DNA of 64,000 bases from Annulohypoxylon bovei var. microspora. Its lineage: Eukaryota; Ascomycota; Sordariomycetes; Xylariales; Hypoxylaceae. The notes beneath the pieces are model-generated. The model was given only the letters and a program-made list of their open reading frames with translations. It had not been told where the DNA came from and made no database searches. Position numbers and translations under genes: made by a program. Positions within the stretch are counted from its first letter, which is position 1; every line of letters begins with the position of its first letter. This document shows, one piece after another, positions 1-12,362 of this stretch. Where the stretch lies: NCBI GenBank assembly GCA_022836615.1, contig MU405291.1:1-64000 (forward strand), in the 5' to 3' direction.

Positions 1-311
1 CACCACTCACCTGTGGCTGCAACACACCTTACCCTTTTAGGCAGCATTTACACTCCAATATTTTTTTGGCACAGTCTCACCTATGGGCCTCCATAGTGGA
101 TTCAATAGCTATGTGGGTCTCTATCTGCAATCAATCTGTCATACCGGCATGAATCATTTAGAGGGGCCGATGGAGGGGCTGAGGGGTAAAGAACGAATGG
201 GAAAAATAGCGGCCAAGGCGTGACTCAATTCTAAGCTTGTACCTAACACTAGAAACACCCGCAGATTTAAGATATAAATTTGGAGAGTCGTGACTATCTG
301 TCTTTAACCTC
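1..311. other. Upstream region of GRS1, no gene seen
   Basis: No coding segment is visible. The stretch holds a short T run near position 60 and otherwise looks like ordinary upstream sequence of the glycyl-tRNA synthetase gene. No TATA box or named regulatory site could be assigned. Confidence 0.5.
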
Positions 312-2564
312 ATGAACAGGATAGTTTATACCATTAGACATTCTGTGTTGAGCCTGGATCCTGCGATTCCTTCCCGTTTCCGATTTCAGAGGTACTCGAG
401 AGCTATCAATGCTTCTCGTAGACTTCCACTAGTGAACTCTTGTTTGCAAAATTTCACTACATTTAAACTTGACTCATATTCTCACCAGATATACCCGGAT
501 AGAAAGAAGACAGACATGACGACGACCGCTACAACCCTCAAGGGGCAACCCCTTGATCGTCCCTCCCTAGACTCCATACTTCGACGACGAATGTTCTATA
601 CTCCCTCGTTTGAGATCTACGGAGGTGTTGCTGGTCTTTATGATTACGGTCCGCCTGGTTGCAGTCTCCAGGCAAATATTATTGATGTGTGGCGCAAACA
701 CTTCGTGCTAGAGGAAGACATGTTGGAAGTTGACTGTTCGGTTCTGACTCCCCTTGAAGTTTTGAAGACGAGTGGCCACGTCGACAAATTCGCCGACTGG
801 ATGTGCAAAGACCCGAAAAACGGCGAGATCATTCGAGCAGATCACTTCGTTGAGGAGGTACTCGAGAGTCGTTTAAAAGGAGACAAGGAAGCCCGTGGCC
901 AGAAGGTCGAGGAGAAGGAAGAGGATCCTAAGAAAAAGAAACGAAAGGCTAAGGGCGCGCAAGAAGCTATTAAGCTCGATGATGCTGTTGTTAAGGAGTA
1001 CGAAGAAGTCTTAGCTAGGATTGACAACTACAATGGCGAGGAGCTTGGAGAGTTGATCAAGAAATATGACCTCAAGAACCCGACTTCCGGTGTACAACCA
1101 TCACCTCCTGTTGCTTTCAACCTGATGTTCCAGACGGCAATTGGTCCCAGCGCTAACCTCCCCGGTTATCTAAGACCGGAAACCGCACAGGGCCAGTTCT
1201 TGAACTTCTCGAAGCTGCTGGAATTCAACCAGGGCCAGATGCCATTCGCTTCAGCATCTATTGGTCGATCCTACCGAAACGAGATCTCCCCTCGAGCCGG
1301 CCTGCTCCGAGTCCGCGAATTCCTGATGGCGGAAATTGAGCATTTCGTGGACCCCCAGGGCGGAAAGAAGCACCCACGATTCGAGGAAATCAAGGATATC
1401 GAGCTAGTACTCCTAAACCGCGAAACCCAGCTCGCTGGTCAAACGAAGGTTGAGAAGGTGTCGATTGGTCAGGCGGTGGCCAATAAGACGGTTGACAATG
1501 AGACTCTTGGTTACTTCCTAGCACGCATTCATCTATTCCTAAAGAAGATTGGTGTTGATCAATCTAAGATCCGCTTCAGACAGCATATGGCGAACGAGAT
1601 GGCTCACTACGCTGCCGACTGTTGGGATGCTGAACTTCTCACTTCTTACGGTTGGGTTGAATGTGTTGGTTGTGCAGATCGCAGTGCTTACGACTTGAGT
1701 GTTCACGCCAAGAAGACAGGTGCGCCCCTAATCGTTCGTCAACAACGAGCCGAGCCTCTAGTTGTTGATGAATGGGAGGTTGAGCTGAACAAGAAGAAGT
1801 TCGGTCCTCATTTCAAGAAAGACGGCAAGACTGTAGAGGCGGCTGCTCTGGCAACTACGCAGGACCAGCGAGAAACACTAGCAAAGGACCTTAACGAGAA
1901 GGGCAGCATCACGCTTGAAGTTACTGGTGTTGGCAATGGAAAGGTTGAGATTCCAAAAGATCTTATCATCATCGAGAGACGTACGAGAACCGAGTACGTT
2001 AGAGAGTACACGCCTAACGTTATCGAGCCGTCATTTGGTATTGGTAGAATACTCTACGCTCTCATGGAGCATAATTTCTGGACTCGTGGCAGCGAAGGTG
2101 GTGACGAAGCCCGCGGTGTAAGTCCTTTTCTAGTTTTCATTTAACATAGAAGTGCTAATTCCGTCTAGGTCCTCTCATTCCCACCGACGGTAGCTCCTAC
2201 AAAAGTGCTCATCGTCCCTCTATCATCCAACGAGAAATTCAGACCGATGTGCTACAAGCTCTCCCAGAAGCTTAGGAAAATTGGCATTTCTAACAGGATC
2301 GATGACTCATCTGCAACGATTGGAAAGAGATACAGCCGTAATGACGAACTGGGCACGCCGCTTGGCATTACGATTGATTTCCAAACAGTTCAAGACAGCA
2401 GTATCACGCTTCGAGATCGAGATTCGACTAAGCAAGTCCGTGCGGACGAAGACAAGATCATTACCGCAATCCAGTCTGTAGTAGACGGATCCAAGCAGTG
2501 GACAGACATCGAAGCCGAGCTGCCGGCATTTGAAGGACAGGAGGTCGAGGTCGCCGTTCGTTGA
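312..2564 (+). CDS. GRS1: Glycyl-tRNA synthetase, probable dual cytosolic/mitochondrial enzyme
   Basis: Class II synthetase that charges tRNA-Gly for cytosolic and probably mitochondrial translation. Two exons, 312-2117 and 2169-2564, with a 51 bp intron (GTAAGT donor, CTAG acceptor), give 733 residues. The catalytic core shows motif 2 around residue 321 (YRNEISPRAGLLRVREF) and motif 3 around residue 573 (EPSFGIGRILYALME). A lysine-rich insertion (KKKKRKAKG) lies near residue 210. Exon 2 supplies the C-terminal anticodon-binding domain (KVLIVPLS, RIDDSSATIGKRY). The ATG at 312 adds 68 residues rich in Arg, Ser and hydroxylated residues, like a mitochondrial presequence. The ATG at 516 (MTTTATTLKGQ) matches the usual cytosolic start and has a purine at -3, which the first ATG lacks. 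Without splicing, translation would stop nine codons into the intron region. Identity is very secure; dual use of the starts is inference. Confidence 0.95.
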
Positions 2565-5459
2565 TCCCAGGCATAATGCGCTGGTCACTTCGTAACGTTA
2601 AGCATCGGAGGGGCAAGACAGACTGGAGGCCTCAGTGACAGACTAGGGGTAGAGGTCAGATAGACAGATTATATAGATCTGAATAAAAGCTTGTTCATGT
2701 GATGGCTTTCATTCTCAGATGTAGTTTCAAGTGTAGATCTTGGCCACGTGCGGTTGTTCGACCGTTGAAGCGGCCAAGGGCGAAAGGTTTCCTGAGGCTA
2801 GGATTAGTTTGTACGAACTGTCGTTACTCTAGAAGGCCATGCCATCTTTACGAATTAGCAATGCTTTTGACAACAGCGTATTTAACTGCTTACATGAACA
2901 TTCCTCAAAAGGGTCCATGGGGGAATACAAACATATGTATCATAGCTGGTAACCCCTGTAACCCCTGGCCAATTACGTGTAATGGTCACAACCAGGGGGT
3001 TCGACGGGATGCCAAGCACCAACATCCTGTGACAGATCCGCACATTGGCGAAACCAATGCAAGAAAGGCCCTGGGCAGTGTGTCTCTCGACCAAGAGCGC
3101 ACTATGCAGTATTCGTACAAAAATCGAGAAGGCGGAGCCTCTGATTCGCCGTAGCCGTACCCCCAAGCGCGGTTACGATCGCCGAGAATCAGCTGAGGTT
3201 CGCCGCTTTCTCTGCAGAAAGCGATGCATGTGAAGCAAATCGCGGCTAGGCTATGGGTGAAACGTCGTACATTTTGCCTGTTAGGAAAACCGACGGGGGA
3301 GTTTTGCTACTATTCTGACTAGGTAGACAATACTACATATGTAAAACCTCTAGACAACGTTTTGACGACCATCTACGGGGGGCTGTATAGTCCTGTAGGA
3401 GAGATTCGTATGTTTCGTACATAATACACACATAGGTATGTTACAGTGGCTGAGAAATGTCATCATCGTCATCATCGAAATGTTCCATCCACCTGAGCGC
3501 TCCCAACCCGATGAATGTTTCGCGAGAACCCTTGCGTGCTGCAGATGCGCTTCTCCTGCATACGTACGCGAGTGAATCTGAGCTTGTTATACTTAGCGCA
3601 CAGAGGATCGATTGTCACCTCCCGTGACACTCGGAACTACCGAGAAGCCTTCGGCTGGAAGAGAAACGAGATCGGGCTCGTCCAGGTCACACCTTTTGTC
3701 TTGGCTACTATGGAATCTATTCCAACGTAGTAGAGGATCGCGATTCACTACTACATACTCATTTAATACCCGATTCGGTGAGTTGCTCGTTGTTTCGTAC
3801 GTCCGAATAAACGAAGACTACTCCAGTGGAGTTCGTCCAGAGTATCTTGACTAGGTACCTAGGTAGGTACATCTGTAGGTATGATTCCATTGGTGACCTG
3901 TTCGCGCCGGCTACGCATGTGTCGGGATCTCACAGGCGGGTAGAGCCTTGGAGACGCACGGCGGGCCGCGGGGCGTAGTTCGTTACTAGTCGTCTCAAGA
4001 GATATTATCGAAAGATCTGAATCGATGGTACTATCGTTTCATCAAAGACCGCATTTGAGACCCCTCTATCCCGACTATGATGATAACTTGTTTTGCGGTC
4101 AGAAAGTGTTCATCCCTGGTTATACTCAGGTAACGTGATAAATCGGATTATACATCGTATATCCGAGGCCACCTATGTAATAAGAAAAGTAAAAGTTCCA
4201 ATCATTCGATCACGAATACACGAATATGTATAGTGATAGGGGAAGTATGATTCGTCCAGTTCATCCAATTCATCCCAAGAGGAATGGCAAACTTTTTCTG
4301 GAGGAAAAGTTGTAGGGACTTGAGCGGATCGTCATTTGTTTTAACTAGCGTTTCCCAATTCAAAGTGGCCATCTTCAATAACGTTGAAACCGCTAAGAAC
4401 GTGGATGCATGTACCCATATACCTCATTCTTAGTTCTTGGAGAGGGGTCCGCTTTGCCGAGAAATAGAGTTAAATCGCCTTAGTTAATAGGAGGGATTAT
4501 ATGTACACGATACATGGAAGTTCCTGCAGTTTTAGGGGAGACCCTTCCAACGCCAATCAATCATTCAATTCCTAGATGTACCTTGGTAACCCCCCTTCCA
4601 ATTGATGGGCACCTAGCACCTAACACCTGGGTATTTGTACCTTACCACCTGGTACCTTACCCCTTTCTAATTGCTTGTCCACACCATGTTCACCCATACT
4701 TGCCAATGCCAATGCTTGCTGACTGCACATCCAATGTCTTACTTTTTCCTCTCTTATCACTCCTCCTCCAAAGCCTTAACAGTTGCTCGTTCACGCACAC
4801 ATACATTACAATAGACACATCTCATATCTCGAAAATCAATTCATCGTAATAGGGGGATTGAGTCATTATCGAGAGGACGATAGTCTACTAATTACTTTCT
4901 TGTCCAATTGCTTAGCCGACAAGCAAGCCAACTTATATACGGGTAGGAGCGAAAAAAACGAGCCCCGACATTTCGATCCCGCATTGATGCTTTGGTTTCG
5001 GATGTGAAGTAGAGCCGCTCGTTTGTCTCTTTCTTACCCGACCAGTCGACTCCTTTGAAATCGACTTCAAGACAGCATCTCCACGCACTCGAAGTCGAAT
5101 AATCTTCCGTCTCTTCGCGGATCTTACAATTCATCTCTATCTTGGAATTAGAGAAAATTGCGCTTAATGTTTGAATTGGTTCCATTCTCTCACCGCACTT
5201 CTAATCTCTCTTGGTCCCCATCGGGGTGAGTTAGCCGAACCCCTCAGCCGCATGTTAGATTGGAATGGAATAAGGGGTCCCAATCTTTAGGACTGAGCCT
5301 AGGACTAACGACGTGGCGCTTTACTTTAGCCTTGGTTTTGAACAAAGACTCTCAAGCTAGGCGCTCTTCGCATCACCCTTAAAGACGTTAAAGACGAGGG
5401 CTTCGATTTTCCGCGCAGCAGAAGTGCTACGATAACTAATTTCTTCAACCTTTCCTACC
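2565..5459. other. Long intergenic region, 5' of CLA4
   Basis: About 2.9 kb with only short open frames that show no family resemblance. It holds a stem-loop with arms CGCTTTC/GAAAGCG at 3204-3223, a TACCTAGGTA palindrome at 3856-3865, and a stretch rich in CACCT/GGTACC words at about 4600-4680. The final 150 bases before the CLA4 ATG are pyrimidine-rich, as is common for fungal promoters and leaders. I see no RNA gene or mobile element. Confidence 0.5.
3856..3865. repeat. TACCTAGGTA palindrome, copy 1
   Basis: Perfect 10-base palindrome inside a longer run of TAGGTA/GGTACC words (3852-3870), about 1.6 kb upstream of the CLA4 start. Four more perfect copies occur in this window. Confidence 0.6.
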
Positions 5460-8406
5460 ATGGCGGCGCCGAACGGGTAAGTCTATCGATCAATAAGAAT
5501 ACAATAAACCCATCCGTCTCGATTACTAGTCGTTTTCAACGGTCTTCAACGTTCTGTCGATATTGTAAGCGGGGAACTCAGACCTGATGCCCTATTCGAT
5601 TCTACCCTCGTTGACTATCACCAAGTTGTATCCCGGTATGGGAGTCTGTTTTTGATCATACGATATTACACGATCACCTATTCGAAAATACCTTGACTAA
5701 TCAGGAGATGTAACAGCACTGTCTATAATCCAGGCCAGTTCATGAATCCCGGCCCGGCCCCGCGACCACCAACAGACCGTCCACGCCTCAACCTTACCCC
5801 CAGCACTAATTATCCCGGAAGCATGACGGGAAGCATGTCGAGTATGACGAACGTGGTCTCGTCGCCTATTACGCGCACTGCCACCTCTACATACACAGGG
5901 TCTACTATATCCTTACCACTCGCCCGCGAGCGATCCAACCAGACAGATGGCATGGGGGGTGTCGCAGTCATAAAGGAGGGCTGGGCGCAGGTAAAGGAGA
6001 GCAGGAACTTCATCCAGCCGTGGAAGCAAAAATATCTTATTTTGCGCAAGGAGGCGCTTGACTTTCACAAGACTGAGGGTGGAAAAGTTTCTTATACTCT
6101 CTTCCTGAAGGACGTTGTCAACGTCGGACGAGTTGAGGCTGCGGGCACTATCTTCGAGATCAAGAGGCATGGACAGGGGTCATCTAACAGCCCCGGAGAT
6201 GATGATGGCTCGATTAGAACTTTACATATCAAGGTCAAGAGTGATGACGATCTCTATGACTGGATTGACCTTCTCTATGGTCGTTGCCCTACTATGGGCG
6301 GAGTGAGCAATCCGACCAACTTTTCCCATGCAGTACATGTTGGCTTCGACCCACAAACAGGCCAATTCGTAGGATTGCCGCCTGAATGGTCGAAGTTGCT
6401 GAACTCTTCTGCCATCACCAAGGAAGATTACGAGCGCAACCCCCAGGCTGTGTTCGAGGTTTTGGATTTCTACTCAGATCTCACTAAGAGGGCCGAGAAT
6501 CCCCAGCAATATCCCAGCCTTACTCCAACTCCCCCTCCGGGCAGCCAGCAGAGTAAGCAGCTTGGATATGGCGGCGGCGGCGGCGGCGCTTCTGTCGCAC
6601 CTCCCCGCCCGATGCCACCTTCGCAGCGCAGCTACAGTAACATGTCGCCGCAACAAAGCACCCCGCCGCCTCGACCGAGCCCTCCAGATATGTCACAGAG
6701 GCCTCCGGTGCAGAGCGTGGGAGGCGGCTATGGCCCGTCTCCTGACGCTGCGCGCGAAGACCAACGGAAGAAGCAACTAGAGTTACAAAGGCAACGTGAA
6801 ATTGAGGAACAGAATCGACGTGATCTAGAAGCCTATAACGCGTCTATTCCCCAAAAGAAATTGCCCATGGCCCAGCAAGAGATTGGTGGCGGTGGATATG
6901 GGAGCCCAGGCTCGCAAGATCGCTACAACCCTAGTCGAGCAGCGCCTCCCGCGCCCAAACCAGGCGGCCAGCAAGCCAACGGCCTTCGCGCTCAGCGACC
7001 TGCTCCGCCAGCACCCAACTCGGGATCTGCGTCTGCTAACAGGCCGCCACTTGCTTCTCAGACGAGCGCAAGCTCCATCCCAACATCGCGTGAGCCTCAG
7101 TCTAGCCAGGCGCAACGAATGCCGCCGCGAAACGACCAGCAAGCACCTCGATACCCGAATAACGCGAATGGCGCACAGCAGCCTCGGACGAATGGCCAGC
7201 CTCAGAATCCGGCGATGGCGCGTTTGCCCGCTCCTGTCAAGCCTCTTAATGTACCAGCGAAACCTAGTCCACCTCCTCAGAGTGACAGTGTTAAGGCTGC
7301 GGAGGCTGCTCTGACAGCTAAGCCGTCGGCAGCGGAGAGAAAGCAGGATGTTCGCATGTCTACGATGTCCGAAAAGGAGGTTATGCAAAAGCTAGTTGAG
7401 GTTGTCTCGAAAGATGACCCCAATCTCTCTTACTCAAAGCAGAAGAAGATTGGACAGGGTGCTTCCGGTTCAGTTTACGTAGCAAAGGTTAAGGAGACCG
7501 CTGTTTCGTCAGTTGCCCGAGAGGTTCTCCGTTCTCAAGGATCTAGAGCCCAAGTTGCTATTAAGCAGATGGATCTGGCGCACCAACCCCGCAAGGAGCT
7601 TATCGTAAACGAAATTATGGTCATGAAGGACAGCAAGCACCGAAATATTGTCAACTTTCTCGATGCTTTCCTACGCAACAACAACTCGGAATTATGGGTT
7701 GTTATGGAATATATGGAGGGTGGTGCTTTGACGGATGTCATCGACAACAACCCAGTCATTACTGAGGAACAGATCTCGACGATTTGCCTTGAGGTAGGTA
7801 AACTGAAAATTTCGACAATTTTCTCATTGCTAACACGATATCTAGACCTGCCGTGGATTACAACACCTACACTCTCAGAACATTATCCACCGTGATATCA
7901 AGAGTGATAACGTCCTTCTGGACGCTCGCGGAAACGTGAAGATTAGTAAGTTTCGAAGCAAAATAGTATGATGGGTGGCTACTAACAGAATATTAGCCGA
8001 TTTTGGTTTCTGCGCGAAACTTACTGAGACTAAGTCTAAGCGAGCAACTATGGTCGGAACGCCCTACTGGATGGCGCCCGAGGTCGTCAAACAGAAGGAG
8101 TACGGCCCGAAGGTTGACATTTGGTCGCTCGGCATTATGGCCATTGAAATGATCGAGTCCGAGCCCCCGTACCTTAATGAAGAGCCCCTGAAGGCTCTGT
8201 ACCTTATTGCAACCAACGGCACACCGCGACTAAAGAAGCCAGAGAAGCTAAGCAAGGAGCTCAAAGCTTTTCTATCGGTCTGCTTGTGTGTCGATGTCAA
8301 GAGTCGCGCTTCGGCGGATGAGCTGTTGCAGCACGATTTCTTGAAGCATGGTTGCGCACTCGGAAGCCTCTCCGAACTACTTGCATTCAGGAAGCACGCC
8401 AAATAA
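5460..8406 (+). CDS. CLA4: PAK-family serine/threonine kinase, Cla4 type (PH-CRIB-kinase)
   Basis: p21-activated kinase acting downstream of Cdc42/Rac in polarity, septation and hyphal growth. Four coding exons: 5460-5476, 5705-7793, 7846-7945 and 7997-8406, giving 871 residues. The first exon is only 17 bp (MAAPN plus two bases); splicing to 5705 yields a continuous NGRCNSTVYNPGQFMNPG. A PH domain spans about residues 93-200 and distinguishes Cla4 from Ste20. The CRIB motif follows at about 205-235 (NPTNFSHAVHVGF). A Pro/Gln-rich linker of about 330 residues precedes the kinase domain, which begins near residue 582 with IGQGASGSVY, then VAIKQMD, HRDIKSDN, DFGF and the PAK-type activation segment GTPYWMAPEV. 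The three introns are 228, 52 and 51 bp, all GT-AG. If the micro-exon is wrong, translation could start at 5742 without losing any domain. Confidence 0.93.
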
Positions 8407-10121
8407 ACACGCATTTAATGACATTACCCTATTCCTTAATTGCATCCCTTCGACCAGAGGATGATCCGAAACACGATAATGATGGGTCGAGCGGCTGCTC
8501 GTCGAATCCAATGTACTCCCCAAGGCCGTGGTCTCTTCGGGAGATCAAAGCTTATCTGGGTCCTAAAATTTGCATGAAAGAGTTGGTCGCTATTTGAAAC
8601 ACATAGATGGGGCTTTCACTTAATATGCTATGGATATGCGGCGCATTCATTCAATAAGGGCTACGCATATCATCGGGCATCGTAACGCGAATGGGTTACG
8701 AAGTCCCTCCAATAAAGATACGAATATCTCATCTGGGTTCATAGCAATGGCTGGTTGCATAGAAGAAAGAGCGGTGGCATGATGGCGGCCAAGGAGAGTT
8801 TGGAAGCTTTAACTTCTAGAGACGAATGAGACGTTTTGAGGGTCGATTTTGCAAGCGTTGGCGTGCGGCGAAGGTGATACGTAATCCGACAATATAGATA
8901 CGCGAATCGAACCAAGCATATCCTTTCTCAGATACCTATCTTTATCTCGGCTGAAGCTTTACCAAGATACCTACCTAGTTAGGTATAGAAGGACGAAGCT
9001 GCAAGCAATGCATACATACACATTTGAATACTTAACGATACCTATAGTCTTTTACGATTTGCTATTAGTTGGCTTGCTAGTAGGTGATAGTTGGATGGAC
9101 GTACATATATAACTGTATTTATGTCTATTTAAATCTCGTATACACGAAGGAGATTGGTATAATTGGTTATTCCTCGACCAGAGTCGCCATTCCGTCTGAT
9201 TTTCTTCCTACGTGGCCGCCAATGGGTGTTTAAACCTCGCAGAAATGTACGTGGCCCCCCTTATTTTCACATCTAGTTTGAATAAACATATATGATATCG
9301 CAGGCACGTATGTGGATATGAAAACCCCAGCTTCATACCTACAATCTGGACAAAACATTGGTTTATACATACGACTGTTACGAGTCACTGGCCAAATAAG
9401 AATCAATAGTCTGTGCGAGACTCTCATTGGACCTTTCACAAGTAAGGTAGTATTTGAGTCATCGTCTTACAATTGACCTACATAGAACAAGCATCCATTA
9501 CCTTCCAGCATCGCCAGCGAAGATTCTCCATGATCGTCATACCCGCACAGTTCTGCTTATCCGTTAGGCGCAAGGCGCATTCGCTAGTGGCCTGCCACAA
9601 TGCTGTATCGCATCAAAGCTGCCCTCGGCGCAGGCCAGGCTTTTTTAGAGCTCATGCAGCACGTCGGGTTGCTTCTTGAGGTCGTCTGACTGGCTGCCTT
9701 AACCCATACGCCGTTCCTCCTCGAATGAGCTCTAGCTGGAGGATTCAATCATGTTACGATGGCTGCAGGCTGCATACTTATATATCATATCTACAGTGCT
9801 ACTCGAAGCCTCTCGTTGACTCGGCCAGCCCGTTTCCGCCGCTTTCGATGCTTCACGCTACTTCTACTGCTACTAATACCATAATTTTGCTTTCGACCAT
9901 TGACGCCTCAAAACCTTCTCTTCTAAGCCAAATTTTCGATTTATTCGTTACTTAAGACGTTGTAAACCCTGCCGCCTCTTTTTTCTCAAATTGCTCAATC
10001 TGCAAGTGACCTGGGGAGTGTAGGGCTCTGTTTTTCATGAGTCTTTAGAACTCGTGTGTATAACTTCATATCAAACCGCCATCTTTAATATCTTTCATTT
10101 TTCTTTCCTTTTTTTTTCAAA
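8407..10121. other. Intergenic region between CLA4 and an AAA ATPase
   Basis: About 1.7 kb. The left part is presumably the CLA4 3' untranslated region. No coding segment is convincing. A TACCTACCTAGTTAGGTA run near 8968 is an imperfect relative of the palindrome found elsewhere in the window. The last 60 bases before the next ATG are strongly T-rich. Confidence 0.5.
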
Positions 10122-12362
10122 ATGTCCATATCAAAAGTAAACCGTATACTATCGCACCTAGCCCGGCGCCTCCGAGGCGGTCTCAAGCGGAAGGCTAGCT
10201 TGGGGACGGACACGAGCTCGAGCCTGACCACGACGACAGACGAGACGATGAGGTGCGAGGTCAAGCACCTGGACCTGCTGTGGGACGACAGGGACGAGCA
10301 GTACTACAAGGAGCGCAAGGACGAGGTCAAGCGGCCGAAGCAGAAGGACTGGTGGCGCTACTTCGCCTTCTGCCTGGTCCGGGTGTACTACGACGACGAC
10401 GAGCTCGAGACGACGCGGCTGTACGTCAACGCGCAGCCGCTGCGGCAGCTGCTGCGCGACGTCATCGGCGACTACCCCGACGACCCGATCGACGCGGACG
10501 ACGTGCGGATCGAGAGCCCGTACCACCCGCTGTTCCACTACCGCGCGCAGATCGAGGCGCAGGGGCGCGCGCGGTTCCGCGGCGACGAGGAGTCGGCCGC
10601 GCAGCTGCGGCTGCTGCACAACTGGATCCGCACGCACTTCGAGGCGGACATCGCCGCCCACGAGCGCTGCGTCGGCGACCTGCGCGCCATCTCCTACGAG
10701 CACCTGTGGACCCTGTTCCCGCCGGGCGCCATCATCCACGCCAAGGTCCTCAACCAGCACCGCGCCTTCCGCGTCCACAGCTGCTGGTACGAGGACGGCG
10801 AGAGCGGTGGCGTCGGCCGCGCGCAGGTCCTGAATATCTGGGCCGACTTCGTCGACTTCGACGGCGAGAAGCTGGGCACGCGCAAGGCGGAGCTGTTTAT
10901 TGCTAAGTACGCCGGCACGCGGCAGCTCAGGGAGATGGCGACGATGCCGCTGCACCTGCTGGAGGACGGGGATGAGGTTAGGGAGGCGCTGGTTAGGAGG
11001 GGCCGCAAGTTCGAGGAGTTTGTTGGCCAGCACTTTAGGCAGTACGATGGCACGGCGCTGAGGAAGACGGAGCAGGGGTATGCGAGGATCAATGTGAAGG
11101 GCAGGGTTATGATCGATTGCGAGACGTACCATCGGCTCGACGCTAATGACGGGTTCGACGTGGTTGAGCTCGGGGGCGGGAGTGGTGGTAGTGGTGCTAG
11201 TGGTGCTAGTAGCGGGAATCCCATCGGACGCACGCACGCGAAGCGGAAGACGGTGAACGCGATGGACTTCGTGGCGGAGAAGCGCGCGTTCGAGAGGCTG
11301 TCGGACGAGGACGCACTGGTGGCTAATGCGACGGTCAGGGGGTACGCGTTTGCCGTCAAGCAGTTCCTCGAGTTCTTCGTGGATAAGGTGGCCCCGATCG
11401 AGTGGAACGAGAGGTGCTTCGATGACCTGGTGCTCGACCAAGATACGAAGAAGACGGTGCAGGCGGTCGTTGCGACGCACTCGAGTAGTCGGGATGGGTT
11501 CGACGATATCGTGAAGGGGAAGGGGCAGGGGTTGGTGTGTGTGCTACAGTACGTATTTCTTGAACCCCTTGTCTTCTATATGTCCCGAGGGCCTCTCTCG
11601 GGAGTCCATTCGGGGGTTTTCCATGAACTCCTATTTTCCTGGATAACAACCAGGTAACCCCCCTATTTAAAGAAGAATATACTAATCCCGATTTCGAACA
11701 GCGGCCCCCCAGGCGTCGGCAAAACACTAACCGCCGAATGCGTAGCCGAGTACGTTAAACGGCCGCTATACATGGTATCCTCGGGAGACCTAGGCGTGTC
11801 GAGCGGACACCTGGACATGAATCTAACACGCATCATGGACCTAGCGTCGACGTGGAAAGCCGTGCTGCTGATCGACGAGGCGGACGTGTTCCTCGAGCGC
11901 CGGTCGCTACACGACGTGCACCGCAACGCCATGGTCAGCGTCTTCCTACGGGCCCTCGAGTACTACTCCGGGATCCTGTTCCTGACGACGAACCGCGTGA
12001 GCACGTTCGACGACGGGTTCAAATCGAGGATACACGTGCCGATCCGCTACACGGACCTAACCTTCGCGTCGCGGTTGCAGATCTGGCGGACGCTATGTCG
12101 ACGCGTTCCCGGAGGCGTGGATGTGGATGAGCAGGGATTGGAGAGCTTGGCGCGGCATGATATGAATGGGCGACAGATCAAGAACATCATCAAGGCGGCG
12201 GAGAGCCTGGCCGCGTTCGACGGCGTTAAGGTAGACCTAACGCAGATAGAGCAAGTTGCCAAGATACAGAATGCGTTTGAAAAGGACCTGACGAGCATAG
12301 GGGGCGTGGATTATACGGCACCGGGGGAGTCGAAGGGGGATGGATTTAACATGTTCCTTTGA
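10122..12362 (+). CDS. Fungal AAA ATPase with long N-terminal region (DUF7025-like), copy 1
   Basis: Single-module AAA ATPase of a family expanded in filamentous fungi; no substrate is known to me. Exons 10122-11548 and 11702-12362 (153 bp GT-AG intron) give 695 residues. The intron falls just before the P-loop, and joining restores LHGPPGVGKTLTAE (Walker A at about 477-484). Walker B is VLLIDEADVF at about 530-539, followed by the sensor segment ILFLTTNR and the lid-side SRIHVPIRY. The N-terminal half contains LWTLFPPGAIIHAK and a Gly/Ser-rich linker (around residue 350), as in the second AAA gene at 19991-23415. Exon 1 is much richer in GC than its surroundings, so long antisense open frames appear there. 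The BCS1-like comparison covers only the AAA core, because no N-terminal transmembrane anchor is visible. Family call is firm, function unknown. Confidence 0.85.

Noticed and set aside
2699..3154. 151-codon plus-strand frame after GRS1
   Set aside because: Cys/Arg-rich translation with no domain and no supporting splice or start context.
4514..4849. 111-codon plus-strand frame upstream of CLA4
   Set aside because: Composition reflects the CCA/CACCT-rich DNA; no recognisable motif.
10158..11480. 440-codon open frame on the minus strand opposite AAA copy 1
   Set aside because: It is a by-product of the GC-rich codon use of the plus-strand gene; its translation is a low-complexity Arg/Leu/Val/Pro mix without any domain, while the plus strand encodes a clear AAA protein.
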